Below, one piece after another: positions 51,254 to 61,122 of a DNA stretch of 64,000 bases. The translations under genes were made by a program, and so were the position numbers. Below the pieces are notes generated by a model, which saw nothing but the letters and a program-made list of their open reading frames with translations, searched no databases and was not told the DNA's origin. The number at the start of each line of letters is the position of its first letter. The stretch's first letter is position 1. The DNA is from Glycomyces tritici. GTDB taxonomy: Bacteria > Actinomycetota > Actinomycetes > Mycobacteriales > Micromonosporaceae. Location: positions 1-64,000 of the forward strand of contig NZ_JAUEMJ010000014.1 of assembly GCF_030403505.1 (NCBI RefSeq), written 5' to 3'.

Positions 51254-52219
51254 CTAACGCATGGAGACGTGGACGTGGTTGGTGTGGTCGGAGGCGGGGT
51301 CGCCGTTGCCCCCGGTGTAGGAGCGCCAGCCCGAGGAGGAGGACCAGAACTCGTGGTACCAGATCACGTACTCGACGCCGAGGCTGTCGGCGTTGTTGAC
51401 GTACCAGGCGGCGAGCCGGTCCCCGTACTCCTTGTCCGAACCGGAGGCGTCCTCGTTCTGGAACCCCGACTCGTCGGCGGCCCAGTCGCAGGCCCGGCCC
51501 AGCGGGTGCTCGCCGCTGCCGCCCGACCGGTAGCAGGAGACGTAGTGGTCGAACCCGGCCTCCTTGGTCTCGTTGTACATGTGGAGCGTGCGCGGCGTCA
51601 GGCAGCCGTCGGTGGTCGGATCGTCCTCGGTGCAGCCGCCGCCGTCACCGCCGTAGCCCTCCGCGGCCGGGGCGCCGCCGTCCGAACCCGGACCGGCGGC
51701 CTCTTCAGCCCGCAACTCCTCCAACTGCTCCTCGAGCTCATCGGCGGCCTTCTCCGCGTCCTTCAACGCGTCCTCGGCGGTCTTGACCTCGTCGGCGTGC
51801 GCGCCCCGCTGGGCCTCCAACTCGTCCAGCAGCTGCCCGGCCTCGTTCATGAGCGCAGCCCGCTCACTGCCGAGGAAACCGGTGTAGGTCATGGCGTCGA
51901 CCAGGTCGCTGCTGTTCTCAGAGGAGAGGATCGCGTTCGTGGTCTCCAACTCGCCCTCGGTGTGCAGGTAGACCGCGTACTCGTTGAGGTCGACCGTGAG
52001 CTCGTCGAACAGCGCCTGCGTCTCGGTGATCTTCACTTCCAGCTCGGCAGCGCGCGCATTGGCGGCGTCGACCGCGTCCTCGGCGTCGGCGACCTTGTCG
52101 ATGGCCGCGGCCAAGTCCGATTCAAGGGTCTCCTCGTCGGGATCGGCCGAGGCCGGCACCGGGAAGAACGCCACGAAGGCGGCGAGGAGCACTACGGGGA
52201 GGATCTGCTTGCTGCGCAC
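51254..52219 (-). CDS. Secreted coiled-coil protein
   Basis: This 321-residue protein has a signal peptide (KQILPVVLLAAFVAFFPVPASA, cleaved near 25). Heptad coiled coils at about 30-165 (DLAAAIDKVADAEDAVDAANARAAELEVKI) are followed by a Gly-rich linker near 170-190. The C-terminal domain (LTPRTLHMYNETKEAGFDHYVSCYR, then HPLGRACDWAAD and NHVHVSMR) has the His/Asp look of a peptidoglycan-hydrolase-like fold often found after such coiled coils in actinomycetes. It may act in cell-wall turnover; the activity is not proven. GTG start. Confidence 0.78.
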   Translation of the reverse strand: MRSKQILPVVLLAAFVAFFPVPASADPDEETLESDLAAAIDKVADAEDAVDAANARAAELEVKITETQALFDELTVDLNEYAVYLHTEGELETTNAILSSENSSDLVDAMTYTGFLGSERAALMNEAGQLLDELEAQRGAHADEVKTAEDALKDAEKAADELEEQLEELRAEEAAGPGSDGGAPAAEGYGGDGGGCTEDDPTTDGCLTPRTLHMYNETKEAGFDHYVSCYRSGGSGEHPLGRACDWAADESGFQNEDASGSDKEYGDRLAAWYVNNADSLGVEYVIWYHEFWSSSSGWRSYTGGNGDPASDHTNHVHVSMR

Positions 52220-52277
52220 GGGTGGAGGTCTACTTCCAGAGGGTCGGGTCGCCGCCCTGGCGGGGCGGCCACCGGGT

Positions 52278-53057
52278 TTACAGGTCGAGGTCGACCACGA
52301 GAGGGGCGTGGTCGGAGGCGCCTTTGCCTTTGCGTTCGTTGCGGTCGACGTACGCGTCGCTCACCGCCGCCTTGAAAGCGGGGTTGGCCAGCGCCAGGTC
52401 GATCCGCAGACCGCGGTTCTTCGGGAAGTCGAGGTTGCGGTAGTCCCAGAACGTGAACGGCTGCGCGTGCTTGAGCGCCCGCGGGTAGACGTCGACGAGA
52501 CCGGCGGCCCGCACGGCGGCGAGCGCGTCGCGCTCGTCCTTCGTGACATGGGTCGTGCCCGGCCACGCGTCGACGTCCCACACGTCGTCATCGGTCGGGC
52601 AGATGTTGAAGTCGCCCAGGGCGGCGAACGGGAGATCACCGGCGGCGTCGGCTTTGACGTCGGCGGCGAGGGCCTTGAGGAACGCGAGCTTGTACGGGAA
52701 GTGCGGGTCGGCCACATCACGGCCGTTGGGGATGTACAGGGACTGGACGCGCACGGGCCCGCACGTGGCGGTGATCGCCCGCGGCTCGGTCTCGTCGCCG
52801 AACACCGGCTGATCGGCGATGCCGCGCCGCACGTCCGCGATGCCGACCCGCGAGAGGATCGCGACACCGTTCCACCGGCCCAGGCCCCACGACGCGGTCT
52901 CGTACCCGGCCTCGCTGATCGCCTCGATCGGCACATCCGCGTCGGCGCACTTGAGCTCCTGCAGGCAGACCACGTCCGGCTCGGCCGTCTCGAGCCAACC
53001 GACGAGACGCTCGAGGCGGGCTTTGAGCGAGTTGATGTTCCACGTGGCCACGCGCAT
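52278..53057 (-). CDS. xthA: Exodeoxyribonuclease III (AP endonuclease) 1
   Basis: This 259-residue Mg-dependent nuclease removes 3' blocks and cuts at abasic sites in base-excision repair. Catalytic positions: N7 (TWNINSLKAR), E34 (LQELK), Y/D/N at SLYIPNG and GDFNICPTDDD, and the terminal D-H pair at GASDHAPLVVDL. The length is normal. ATG 53057 gives MRVATWN, the family start; a GTG nine bases upstream is an alternative. A second, different family member lies at 55507. Confidence 0.9.
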   Translation of the reverse strand: MRVATWNINSLKARLERLVGWLETAEPDVVCLQELKCADADVPIEAISEAGYETASWGLGRWNGVAILSRVGIADVRRGIADQPVFGDETEPRAITATCGPVRVQSLYIPNGRDVADPHFPYKLAFLKALAADVKADAAGDLPFAALGDFNICPTDDDVWDVDAWPGTTHVTKDERDALAAVRAAGLVDVYPRALKHAQPFTFWDYRNLDFPKNRGLRIDLALANPAFKAAVSDAYVDRNERKGKGASDHAPLVVDLDL

Positions 53058-53112
53058 GGGCCTCACCCTACCCGCCGCCGGGCCCGCACTGGGCGGACCC
53101 GGGGTGCGCGCG

Positions 53113-55392
53113 TCAGTTTCCGCTGGTCGGAGCCGCTACGACAGCGTCCGGTGTGGCCGGTTGCGCACGGTCGGTACGGGGCCCGACTGCCACCGCCAGG
53201 AGCCCGAACCCGATGGCGGTGGTGAACCCGGTGACGGCGATCCCCGAGTCGTTGACAACCGCACCGACGACGGCGACCGCGGTCAAACCGATCACGGCGG
53301 CACCCACCTCGTTCGTCCGGATCGGCGCCCTCCGGCGCCAGATCACGATCGCGCCGACGAGCGCCGCGAGCGAGATCCACGTCAGCGGCCGCCCGATCGT
53401 CCCGATGGCCGCATCGCCCTTGCGGATGAGGATGTTCGCAGCAGTCCCGTCCAGCACCGACCCCACGAACCGGCCCAAGTGCGTCTGATCCTCCTGCGGC
53501 CGCAGATAGTCCAGGAACCCGCCGATCGCGAACACCGCGAACGCCAGACCCCCGGCGAGGATCACGGCCTTGACGGTGAGCTTGCGCCCCCACAGCTTCC
53601 AGCAGCACAGCATGCCCGCGGCCACCAGCGTCAGCGTCCCGCCCATATCGCGCCCCAGGGTCGGCGCGCCGACGATGACGACCGCGCACACCCCGATCGC
53701 GACCGGACCCCACACGCGAGCCCGCCCCCGCCACGGCAAGAACGCGACCAGCAGGATCACCGCGGCCGCGAACACACTGAACGCGTAATTCCCCAAGCCC
53801 GTGAACCGCGCCCCCGCCTGCGCCGTGTACCCCATCGGCGTATGCAGCGGCCACGTCGCACCCGACACCTGGTCGACCGCGATCAACAGCGCCGCAGCAC
53901 CGGCGATCACCAACACCGGACGCGCCCCCCGCCGCGTCCACGGCAGCGACGCCGCCACCGTCAGCACCACCACACACGCGACGATGATCGCCCAGAACAC
54001 CAGCGTCGGCCGCTCCGCCCGCCACCAGTGCGGAATCCCCGCCGCAACCCCGGCCACCGGCATCGCCGCCACCGCCAGGCACACCGTCCGCGCCAACCCC
54101 CGGAACCGGTCCGGACCGCACAACAGCCACACCGCAGCCGCCACACCGACCACCCCGAGACCCGACAACACCGAATAGAACACGAAACTCACCGCGATCA
54201 CCGACTGCGACGCCGCCGTCTCGTCGATACCCCGCGCCACCGCCGACGCACTCGAATGACCCGCATCGGGCAGCACCTGAATCGGCGCCCCCGCCACCGC
54301 CGCCGGCACCTCCGCCCCGATCGCCCCCAACGCCGTCGCCGTCACATCCACCAACTGCACATACCCGTCACGACCCGTCGTCGCCGACGTCAACTCACCA
54401 GGCTCCACACCCGCACCCGCATACAGCACCGGATGCAGCGCCGACGGCGCCGACGCATCCGACACCCCCGCCACCAGCAGCCGCCAATCCCCCGGCAACG
54501 CCGCCTGCACCGCACCCACCGCCGCATCGGCCTCCGCCGCCGCCCGCTCACGCACCGACGCCGCCTCAGGCTCGATCACACCCTCGTCCAACGCACCGGA
54601 CGGCTCATCCGAACCCACCCCGACATCGTCCTGACCCAACTGGTCATAGTCCGTGCCCGCATCCGGCGCCGCATCCGCCGCATCACCCACCACCACACCC
54701 GGATCCACGACCACCACATCGCACACCGCCATCGCCGCACCCAGCGACTCCAGATCAGGACCCCAGAACGAGATCCGACCCGCCGTATCCGCCGCCGCCA
54801 GCGCCGCACCGTCACCGATGCCCGCCACACACGCCCCCGGATCCGGCGCCACCACCGGCTCACCCGCCGCCTCGGCCTCCGCCGCAGCCGCCTCCTGCTC
54901 AGCGGCCATCAACGCCACCGCATCCGCCAGCGAACCCAACCGCGCCCCGTAATTGAACGACTCGTTCGCCTCCACGAGCGCATCCCAGCCCTCGACCGAC
55001 CACCCCTCGCCGTCCTCCACCGGCGCCGGCAACCGCGACTGCGCCGCACACTGCGCATCACGCGGCGCCGCACCACCCGCACGCTCACCCGCACCCAGGC
55101 TCAACCAACCCGCCTCAGGACACGTCCACGACCCGATCGTGCGCACACTCATCGACGCCGACGCACCCGAACCCGCCATCGCCCACATGTTCGGCGTCAC
55201 CGACGCATCGATATCAGTCCACGCCAACCCCGGCACACCCAGCACGATGATCCCCGCGGCCCCGTCATCCTCAGCCGCCGCCGCACCCACCGGAGGCACC
55301 GCCAGCACCGCGCAGACCACCGCCAGCACGGCCGCGAAACCCCGCACCCACGCACCGCCCCCGCGCACCCGCACGCCAGCCTCCCAAGTCAT
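53113..55392 (-). CDS. Large membrane protein with alkaline-phosphatase-like outer domain
   Basis: This 759-residue protein has a signal-like N-terminus and then an extracellular domain of about 380 residues (GIIVLGVPGLAWTDIDASVTPNMWAMAGSGA) that looks like a degenerate alkaline-phosphatase fold. The second half has about nine to ten membrane helices (410-735). Positively charged loops and a MGYTAQAGARFTGLGNYAFSV segment are probably conserved. It resembles actinobacterial envelope proteins of unknown function. The outer domain is very Ala/Asp/Glu-rich. Confidence 0.78.
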   Translation of the reverse strand: MTWEAGVRVRGGGAWVRGFAAVLAVVCAVLAVPPVGAAAAEDDGAAGIIVLGVPGLAWTDIDASVTPNMWAMAGSGASASMSVRTIGSWTCPEAGWLSLGAGERAGGAAPRDAQCAAQSRLPAPVEDGEGWSVEGWDALVEANESFNYGARLGSLADAVALMAAEQEAAAAEAEAAGEPVVAPDPGACVAGIGDGAALAAADTAGRISFWGPDLESLGAAMAVCDVVVVDPGVVVGDAADAAPDAGTDYDQLGQDDVGVGSDEPSGALDEGVIEPEAASVRERAAAEADAAVGAVQAALPGDWRLLVAGVSDASAPSALHPVLYAGAGVEPGELTSATTGRDGYVQLVDVTATALGAIGAEVPAAVAGAPIQVLPDAGHSSASAVARGIDETAASQSVIAVSFVFYSVLSGLGVVGVAAAVWLLCGPDRFRGLARTVCLAVAAMPVAGVAAGIPHWWRAERPTLVFWAIIVACVVVLTVAASLPWTRRGARPVLVIAGAAALLIAVDQVSGATWPLHTPMGYTAQAGARFTGLGNYAFSVFAAAVILLVAFLPWRGRARVWGPVAIGVCAVVIVGAPTLGRDMGGTLTLVAAGMLCCWKLWGRKLTVKAVILAGGLAFAVFAIGGFLDYLRPQEDQTHLGRFVGSVLDGTAANILIRKGDAAIGTIGRPLTWISLAALVGAIVIWRRRAPIRTNEVGAAVIGLTAVAVVGAVVNDSGIAVTGFTTAIGFGLLAVAVGPRTDRAQPATPDAVVAAPTSGN

Positions 55393-55506
55393 GCCAGCAG
55401 TCTATGGGGTCCCCACGCCACCACCGGCTCCATGGCCGCCCGACCTTCGCCACACCCCGCCGCGCCGCGACCGGACGACCACCCCCGCCCGCGTTAGGCT
55501 GGCCCG

Positions 55507-56304
55507 ATGCGCACCATCGCCACCGCCAACGTCAACGGAATCCGAGCCGCAGCCAAGAAGGGCATCATCCCCTGGCTCCAGCAGACCCAAGCGGACGTGG
55601 TGCTCCTCCAAGAAGTCCGCGCCGCCCACGACCAGATCCCCACCGACGTCCTCGAAGCCGCCGGCTGGCACTGGCACGTCGCCCCCTCCACCGTCGCCAA
55701 AGGCCGCGCCGGCGTCGCCGTCCTCACCCGCACCCCCCCAGAAGCCGCCCGCATCGGCTTCGGCGCCGACTTCGACGACCACGGCCGCTACGCCGAAGTC
55801 GACCTCCCCGGCCTCACCGTCGCCAGCCTCTACCTCCCCTCCGGCGAAACCGACACCCCTCGCCAGGTCGAAAAAGAACGCTTCATGACCGCCTTCGCCG
55901 AATACCTCACCGAAGCCGCCAAGAAAGCCCAAGCCACCGGCCGCGAACTCCTCGTCTGCGGCGACTGGAACATCGCCCACGCCGAAGCCGACCTCAAGAA
56001 CTGGAAATCCAACAAGAAGACCGCCGGCTTCCTCCCCAACGAACGCGCCTGGCTCACCGACCTCTACGCCACCGGCACCTTCGTCGACGTCGTCCGCGCC
56101 CTCCACCCCGGCGTCGAAGGCCCCTACTCCTGGTGGTCCTACCGCGGCCGCGCCTTCGACAACGACGCCGGCTGGCGCATCGACCTCCACGTCGCCACCA
56201 CCCCCCTCGCCGCCAAGGCCACCAAAGCCTGGGTCGACCGCGCCGCCGCCCACGACCAGCGCTGGTCCGACCACGCCCCCGTCCTGGTGACCTACGACCA
56301 CTAA
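55507..56304 (+). CDS. Exodeoxyribonuclease III (AP endonuclease) 2
   Basis: This 265-residue nuclease is of the same fold as xthA but clearly a separate lineage. N8 (TANVNGIRAA), E36 (LLQEVRA), GDWNIAHAEADLKNWKSNKKTAGFLPNERAWL near 156-187, and SDHAPVLVTYDH at the C-terminus provide the active site. It should also act in base-excision repair. ATG 55507 starts very close to a -10-like TAGGCT at 55495, so the message may be nearly leaderless. It lies 48 bp before the helicase gene, possibly one operon. Confidence 0.88.
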   Translation: MRTIATANVNGIRAAAKKGIIPWLQQTQADVVLLQEVRAAHDQIPTDVLEAAGWHWHVAPSTVAKGRAGVAVLTRTPPEAARIGFGADFDDHGRYAEVDLPGLTVASLYLPSGETDTPRQVEKERFMTAFAEYLTEAAKKAQATGRELLVCGDWNIAHAEADLKNWKSNKKTAGFLPNERAWLTDLYATGTFVDVVRALHPGVEGPYSWWSYRGRAFDNDAGWRIDLHVATTPLAAKATKAWVDRAAAHDQRWSDHAPVLVTYDH

Positions 56305-56352
56305 GCGACCCGGCTCGCCGGCCGGCAAGGCGAGCGGGCACCATAGAACCCC

Positions 56353-58836
56353 GTGAGCCTCATCGACTACCTGCCGTCCTCGAACACGCCCGAACCCGAC
56401 GACGTCTACACGGCCTTCGCGCAATGGGCCGAAGACACCGGGATCGTCCTCTACGAGCACCAGGAAGAGGCCCTCCTGGCCATCTGCACCGGCCAGAACG
56501 CCGTCATCGCCACACCCACCGGGTCCGGCAAGTCCCTCATCGCCGCCGCAGCGCACTTCAACGCGCTCGCGAACCAGCGCACCTCCTTCTACACCGCGCC
56601 GATCAAGGCGCTGGTGAGCGAGAAGTTCTTCGAGCTGTGCGAGCAGTTCGGACACGAGAACGTCGGCATGCTCACCGGCGACGCCGCCGTGAACCCGGAC
56701 GCGCCGCTGATCTGCTGCACCGCCGAGATCCTCGCGAACCTCGCCCTGCGCGAGGGCGCCGCCCTGGACTGCGACTCGGTCGTGGCCGACGAGTTCCACT
56801 TCTACGCCGAGCCCGACCGCGGCTGGGCCTGGCAGGTCCCGCTCCTGGAGCTCCACCGCGCCCAGTTCACGCTCATGTCCGCCACGCTCGGCGACACCGA
56901 GTTCTTCCAGACCGACCTGACCCGGCGCACCGGCCGCGAGACCGCGCTCATCGCCTCCGCGACCCGGCCCGTGCCGCTGCACTACGAGTACCGCAAGACC
57001 CCGCTGCACGAGACCGTCGAGAACCTCGTCGACAACAACCGGGCCCCGGCGTACATCGTGCACTTCACGCAGGCCTCGGCCCTGGACACCGCGCAGGCGC
57101 TCTCCAGCCTCCACCTGGTGGACAAGGACGCGAAGGCCGCCATCGGGGCGGCCCTGGGCGGGTTCCGGTTCACCACCAAGTTCGGGCAGACCCTCGCGCG
57201 GCTCGTGCGCTCCGGCATCGGCGTGCACCACGCCGGCATGCTCCCGAAGTACCGGCGCCTGGTGGAGCGCCTCGCCCAGCAGGGCCTCTTGAAGGTCATC
57301 TGCGGCACGGACACGCTCGGCGTCGGCATCAACGTCCCGATCCGCACCGTCCTGTTCACCGGCCTCACCAAGTACGACGGCCGCCGCACCCGCCGCCTGC
57401 GCGCCCGCGAGTTCCACCAGATCGCCGGACGCGCCGGCCGCGCCGGGTTCGACACCGAGGGCTTCGTCGTCTGCGAAGCCCCCGAGCACGTGATCGAGAA
57501 CGAGAAGGCCATGCAGAAGTTCGGCCTCGATCCCAAGAAGCGCAAGAAGATGGCGAAGAAGAAGCCCCCCGAGGGCTTCGTCGGCTGGTCCGACGAGACC
57601 TTCGCCGCGCTCTCGGAGGCGCCGCCCGAACCGCTGCAGTCGCGCATGCGCATGACCCACGCGATGCTCATCAACCTGCTCGCCCGTCCCGGCAACACGT
57701 TCGAGCACGTGCGCACCCTCATCGAGGACTCCCACGCCGACCGCGCCACCCAGTTGAAGATGGCGCGCACCGCGCTCACCATCGCCCGCACCCTCCGCGA
57801 CGCCGGGATCATCGTCATCGAGGACGGCAAGGTCGACCTCACCGTCGACATGCCCGACCACTTCGCGCTCAACCAGCCGCTCGCCCCGTTCGCCCTGGCG
57901 GCCCTGGAGCTGCTGGACACCGAGTCGGACACGTACCCGATGGACGTCGTCTCCATCGTCGAGGCGACCTTGGAGGGCCCCGGCCAGATCCTGGCCGCCC
58001 AGCGCAGCAAGGCCAAGGGCGCCGCGATCGAGGCGATGAAGGCCGACGGCCTCGACTACTACGACCGCATGAACCAGCTCGAAGACGCCGAGGTGGACTA
58101 CCCGAAGCCGCTGGCCGAGCTCCTCGACGACGCCTTCAGCGCCTACCGGATGAGCCACCCGTGGGCCGCGGACTACCAGCTGGAGCCGAAGTCGATCCTC
58201 CGCGAGATCTGGGAGGGCCGGATGAGCTTCGGCGAGTACATCGGCCTCTACGGCATCCAGCGCGGCGAGGGCCTGCTGCTGCGGTACCTCTCCAGCGCGT
58301 ACAAGGCGCTCATCCAGACGCTCCCGGAGGGCGCCGGCGGCGCCGATCTCGACGACCTCACCGCGTGGCTCGGCGAGACCATCCGCCAGACCGACTCCTC
58401 CCTCATCAACGAGTGGGAGCAGCTCACCAACCCCGCCGAGGACGAGAACCTCGACACCGGCCGTCCCGCCCGGGCGTTCACCGACAACGAGCGGGCGTTC
58501 ACCATCGCCGTCCGCAACGCCGCGTTCCGGCATGTCGAGCTCGCGGCCGCCGACCGCGTGGATGCCTTGGCGGCGCTGGACACCGGCTGGCCCGTCTCCA
58601 AGTGGGACGCGGCCCTGGAGCGGTACTTCCAGGCCCACGACGACATCGGCACCGCCGGCGCGGCCCGTGGCAACGAGTACCTCGACATCGCCAAGGAGGG
58701 CCGGACCTGGACCGTCCGCCAGACCATCGACGACCCGGCCGGCGACAAGGACTGGGCCATGGTCTTCAAGGTCGACCTCGACGCCTCCGACGAGACCGGC
58801 ACCGTCGTCATGGCCCTGGAGGACTTCTCCGACTAG
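56353..58836 (+). CDS. DExH-box helicase with DUF3516-type C-domain
   Basis: This 827-residue superfamily 2 helicase is related to Ski2/Mtr4-like enzymes. Motif I is ATPTGSGKS with K60, motif II is VVADEFHFY near 139-147, motif III is LMSATLGD near 174, motif V is TDTLGVGINVPIRTV near 316, and motif VI is HQIAGRAGRAGF near 355. A 430-residue C-terminal region (DUF3516) is found in actinobacterial members. It probably unwinds RNA or structured nucleic acids; the substrate is unknown. GTG start, 48 bp after the exonuclease stop. Confidence 0.88.
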   Translation: MSLIDYLPSSNTPEPDDVYTAFAQWAEDTGIVLYEHQEEALLAICTGQNAVIATPTGSGKSLIAAAAHFNALANQRTSFYTAPIKALVSEKFFELCEQFGHENVGMLTGDAAVNPDAPLICCTAEILANLALREGAALDCDSVVADEFHFYAEPDRGWAWQVPLLELHRAQFTLMSATLGDTEFFQTDLTRRTGRETALIASATRPVPLHYEYRKTPLHETVENLVDNNRAPAYIVHFTQASALDTAQALSSLHLVDKDAKAAIGAALGGFRFTTKFGQTLARLVRSGIGVHHAGMLPKYRRLVERLAQQGLLKVICGTDTLGVGINVPIRTVLFTGLTKYDGRRTRRLRAREFHQIAGRAGRAGFDTEGFVVCEAPEHVIENEKAMQKFGLDPKKRKKMAKKKPPEGFVGWSDETFAALSEAPPEPLQSRMRMTHAMLINLLARPGNTFEHVRTLIEDSHADRATQLKMARTALTIARTLRDAGIIVIEDGKVDLTVDMPDHFALNQPLAPFALAALELLDTESDTYPMDVVSIVEATLEGPGQILAAQRSKAKGAAIEAMKADGLDYYDRMNQLEDAEVDYPKPLAELLDDAFSAYRMSHPWAADYQLEPKSILREIWEGRMSFGEYIGLYGIQRGEGLLLRYLSSAYKALIQTLPEGAGGADLDDLTAWLGETIRQTDSSLINEWEQLTNPAEDENLDTGRPARAFTDNERAFTIAVRNAAFRHVELAAADRVDALAALDTGWPVSKWDAALERYFQAHDDIGTAGAARGNEYLDIAKEGRTWTVRQTIDDPAGDKDWAMVFKVDLDASDETGTVVMALEDFSD

Positions 58837-58849
58837 CGGTGGACCGCAA

Positions 58850-58896
58850 GGGAACCGAGGAGCCGGCGGCATCGCTCGACGCCCCGGCTCCTTCCC
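58850..58896 (+). terminator. Hairpin terminator after the helicase
   Basis: A 9-bp stem (AGGAGCCGG with its complement), flanked by a GGGAA/TTCCC outer stem, begins 14 nt after the stop. Confidence 0.55.
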
Positions 58897-59113
58897 TTCG
58901 AGGGCCTCGCCGACGCCGGCCGGCGCGGCGCACCCGCCGCCCGAAAAGCCATCGCCGCCACCGGTGCCGCCGAGTACTGTTGGCTCGCCCCGCGACGCTC
59001 ACCCGACTCGCCGCGGGCGACCGATCCGGCGCCGGCTACGAAGGCGGCGCCGCTCGATCGTCGACGTGCTCGTCCGCCGGGCCCGCACCGCCCTCGACCG
59101 CTGAGAGACCGCC

Positions 59114-59533
59114 ATGCCCGTCCAGATCACCGAGACCATCGCCATTCCCGACAGTGAGCTGCGGTGGCGCTTCTCGCGGTCCTCAGGGCCCGGCGGTCAA
59201 GGCGTCAACACCACCGACTCGCGCGTGGAGCTCGTGTTCGACCTGGCCGGCACGAAGGCACTGCCGCCGGCGCTCGTCGAACGGGCGCTCGCGCGCCTCG
59301 GCGACCGGCTCGTCGACGGCACGGTCGTCATCGCCGCCTCGGAGTTCCGCTCCCAGCTGCGCAACCGCGAGGCGGCCCAGGAGCGCCTCGCCGAAGTCAT
59401 GCGCCGCGCCATCGCGGCACCCCCGCCGCCGCGGAAGGACAGGAAGCCCTCCAAGGGCGCGAAACGGCGGCGCCTGGAGGACAAGCGCCGCCGTTCGGAC
59501 GTCAAGAAGCTGCGCCGCAGCACCGACGACTAG
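59114..59533 (+). CDS. arfB: Ribosome-rescue peptidyl-tRNA hydrolase ArfB
   Basis: This 139-residue protein has the class I release-factor-like GGQ at 27-29 ([20 protein letters not shown]), which hydrolyses peptidyl-tRNA. The basic C-tail ([19 protein letters not shown]) fits in the empty mRNA channel of a stalled ribosome. The codon-recognition domain is absent, as in ArfB/YaeJ. ATG start; its stop overlaps the stop of the convergent GH43 gene. TACTGT at 58976 may be its -10. Confidence 0.92.
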   Translation: MPVQITETIAIPDSELRWRFSRSSGPGGQGVNTTDSRVELVFDLAGTKALPPALVERALARLGDRLVDGTVVIAASEFRSQLRNREAAQERLAEVMRRAIAAPPPPRKDRKPSKGAKRRRLEDKRRRSDVKKLRRSTDD

Positions 59534-60507
59534 TGCTCGGGAAGCGGCTCCCCGAAGTCGGGGGTGCCGTCCTCGTTCCAGCCGAACGGCTGGACCCGGC
59601 AGTGCCGGTCGGGGTTGTCGAGCGGGTCGCCCACGATCTCCTCGTACGCGCGGGCGTGGAAGACCAGGAGGTCGTTGCCGTCCTCGTCCACGGTGAACGC
59701 GTTGTGCCCGGTGCCGTAGATGCCGTTGGCCGCGTTGGTGGTGAAGACCGGCTCGGGGTGCTTGGTCCACGAGGCCGGGTCGAGGAGGTCCGCGTCGGCG
59801 TCGGCGGTGAGCAGGCCCATGCAGTACTCGGCGCCGGTGCCGGAGGCCGAGTAGGTGATGAAGACCTTGCCGCCCCGCACGATCGCGTAGGGGCCCTCGT
59901 TGACGGCGAAGCGGATGGTCTCCCAGGGCAGCTCGGGGCGGGAGAGCTCGACGGGCGCGCCCTTGATGGTCCAGGGGTTCGCGAGTTCGGCGAGGAACAG
60001 GCTGGTGTTGGAGCCTTCGAGGCCGGGGTCGTGCTGCGCCCAGCACAGGTAGCGGGTGCCGTTGTGCGCGAACGTGGTCGCGTCGAGGGAGAACGAGTCG
60101 ATCGGGGTCTCGATCTGGCCCTTCTCGGTCCACTCCCCGGAGAGGGGGTCGGGGCCCCGGTTCTCCAGGACGTACATGCGGATGCGCCAGACGTCCGCGG
60201 TGGCCGATTCGGCTTCGCCGGCGGCGAAGTAGACGTACCAGGCGCCGTCGATCCAGTGCAGTTCCGGGGCCCAGATGTGGGAGCCCATGGGGCCTTCGGG
60301 GTGCTGGACCCAGATGGTGGTCTCCTCGGCGTCGCGCAGGCCCAGGAGGGTGTCGGCGCCGCGCAGCACGATCCGGTCGTAGGCCGGGACCGTGGCGGTG
60401 AAGTAGTACCGGCCGTCCACGTGCCGGGTGATCTGGGGGTCGGCGCGTTCGAGGATGAAGGGGTTCGGCAGCGCGGAGGCAGTCTTGTTATCGGTCACAA
60501 CCCGCAT
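59530..60507 (-). CDS. Arabinan-type glycoside hydrolase, GH43
   Basis: This 325-residue five-bladed propeller enzyme has the three acidic residues of GH43: D23 ([17 protein letters not shown]) as base, Asp in FSLDATTF near 142, and Glu in VNEGPYAI near 205 as acid; HNAFT near 271 is the common His motif. Likely substrates are alpha-L-arabinofuranosides or arabinan. It has no signal peptide and is therefore intracellular. ATG 60507, one base after the YigZ stop, so the two are co-transcribed. It fits functionally with the GH51 enzyme at 47714. Confidence 0.87.
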   Translation of the reverse strand: MRVVTDNKTASALPNPFILERADPQITRHVDGRYYFTATVPAYDRIVLRGADTLLGLRDAEETTIWVQHPEGPMGSHIWAPELHWIDGAWYVYFAAGEAESATADVWRIRMYVLENRGPDPLSGEWTEKGQIETPIDSFSLDATTFAHNGTRYLCWAQHDPGLEGSNTSLFLAELANPWTIKGAPVELSRPELPWETIRFAVNEGPYAIVRGGKVFITYSASGTGAEYCMGLLTADADADLLDPASWTKHPEPVFTTNAANGIYGTGHNAFTVDEDGNDLLVFHARAYEEIVGDPLDNPDRHCRVQPFGWNEDGTPDFGEPLPEH

Positions 60508-60508
60508 G

Positions 60509-61120
60509 TTACAACTCCACCCGGAGCGTCCCCGCAGGCTCCACCTCCGCCGCGCCCGCAGACTGGGACGCGAGCCAGTCGACCAGCAGTTCCACGTCCG
60601 AGCAGGCCAGGTCGAACACCACCTCGGCCCCGAACTCGACGTTGACCAGGCGCACGTCCTCGCGCAGCCGCAGCAGGCCCTCGATGCTCCCGGCCGGGCC
60701 GTAGTCCACGCGCACCGTGAGCCGCTGCCAATGCGCCAGCTCCACGGTCCCCGCCGCGTCCACCGCGGCCGAGACGGCCGCCCCGTACGCGCGCACGAGC
60801 CCGCCCGCGCCGAGCTTCACACCGCCGAAATGGCGGGTGACGACGGCGAGCACATCGGTGAGGTCCCGCCCGCGCAGCACCTCCAGCATAGGGACGCCGG
60901 CGGTCCCGGCCGGCTCGCCGTCGTCGCTGGAGCGGGCGGACTGCCCGTCGTCCAGGACATAGGCGGTGCAGTTGTGCGTGGCGTCCCAGTTGGCCCGCCG
61001 ATGCGCGCCGATGCGTTCGCGCGCTTGGGCATCGGAGTCGACCCGGTAGAGCGTGCAGATGAACCGGGACCGGTTGACCACGGTCTCGGTCTCCGCTCGG
61101 GCGACGGCGAGAGTGCGCAT
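60509..61120 (-). CDS. YigZ/IMPACT-family protein
   Basis: This 203-residue protein has the UPF0029 N-domain (SRFICTLYRVDSDAQARERI, then WDATHNCTAYVLD, DDGEPAGTAGVPMLEVLRG, and VTRHFGGVKLGAGGLVRAYGAAV) and a short C-terminal DUF1949 domain (RLTVRVDYGPAGSIEGLLR). Proposed roles include ribosome or translation regulation, but bacterial function is unclear. ATG start, two bases after the response-regulator stop. Confidence 0.9.
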   Translation of the reverse strand: MRTLAVARAETETVVNRSRFICTLYRVDSDAQARERIGAHRRANWDATHNCTAYVLDDGQSARSSDDGEPAGTAGVPMLEVLRGRDLTDVLAVVTRHFGGVKLGAGGLVRAYGAAVSAAVDAAGTVELAHWQRLTVRVDYGPAGSIEGLLRLREDVRLVNVEFGAEVVFDLACSDVELLVDWLASQSAGAAEVEPAGTLRVEL

Positions 61121-61122
61121 CG

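Noticed and set aside
55402..58872. - strand open frame of 1156 codons
   Set aside because: Antisense shadow of the exonuclease and helicase; low-complexity Gly/Val/Asp text, no domain.
58897..59113. Possible short gene before arfB
   Set aside because: No frame with a ribosome site or recognisable product; only a possible -10 TACTGT near 58976.
55404..59696. + strand open frame of 1430 codons
   Set aside because: Arg/Pro-rich nonsense in another frame of the exonuclease, helicase and arfB genes.
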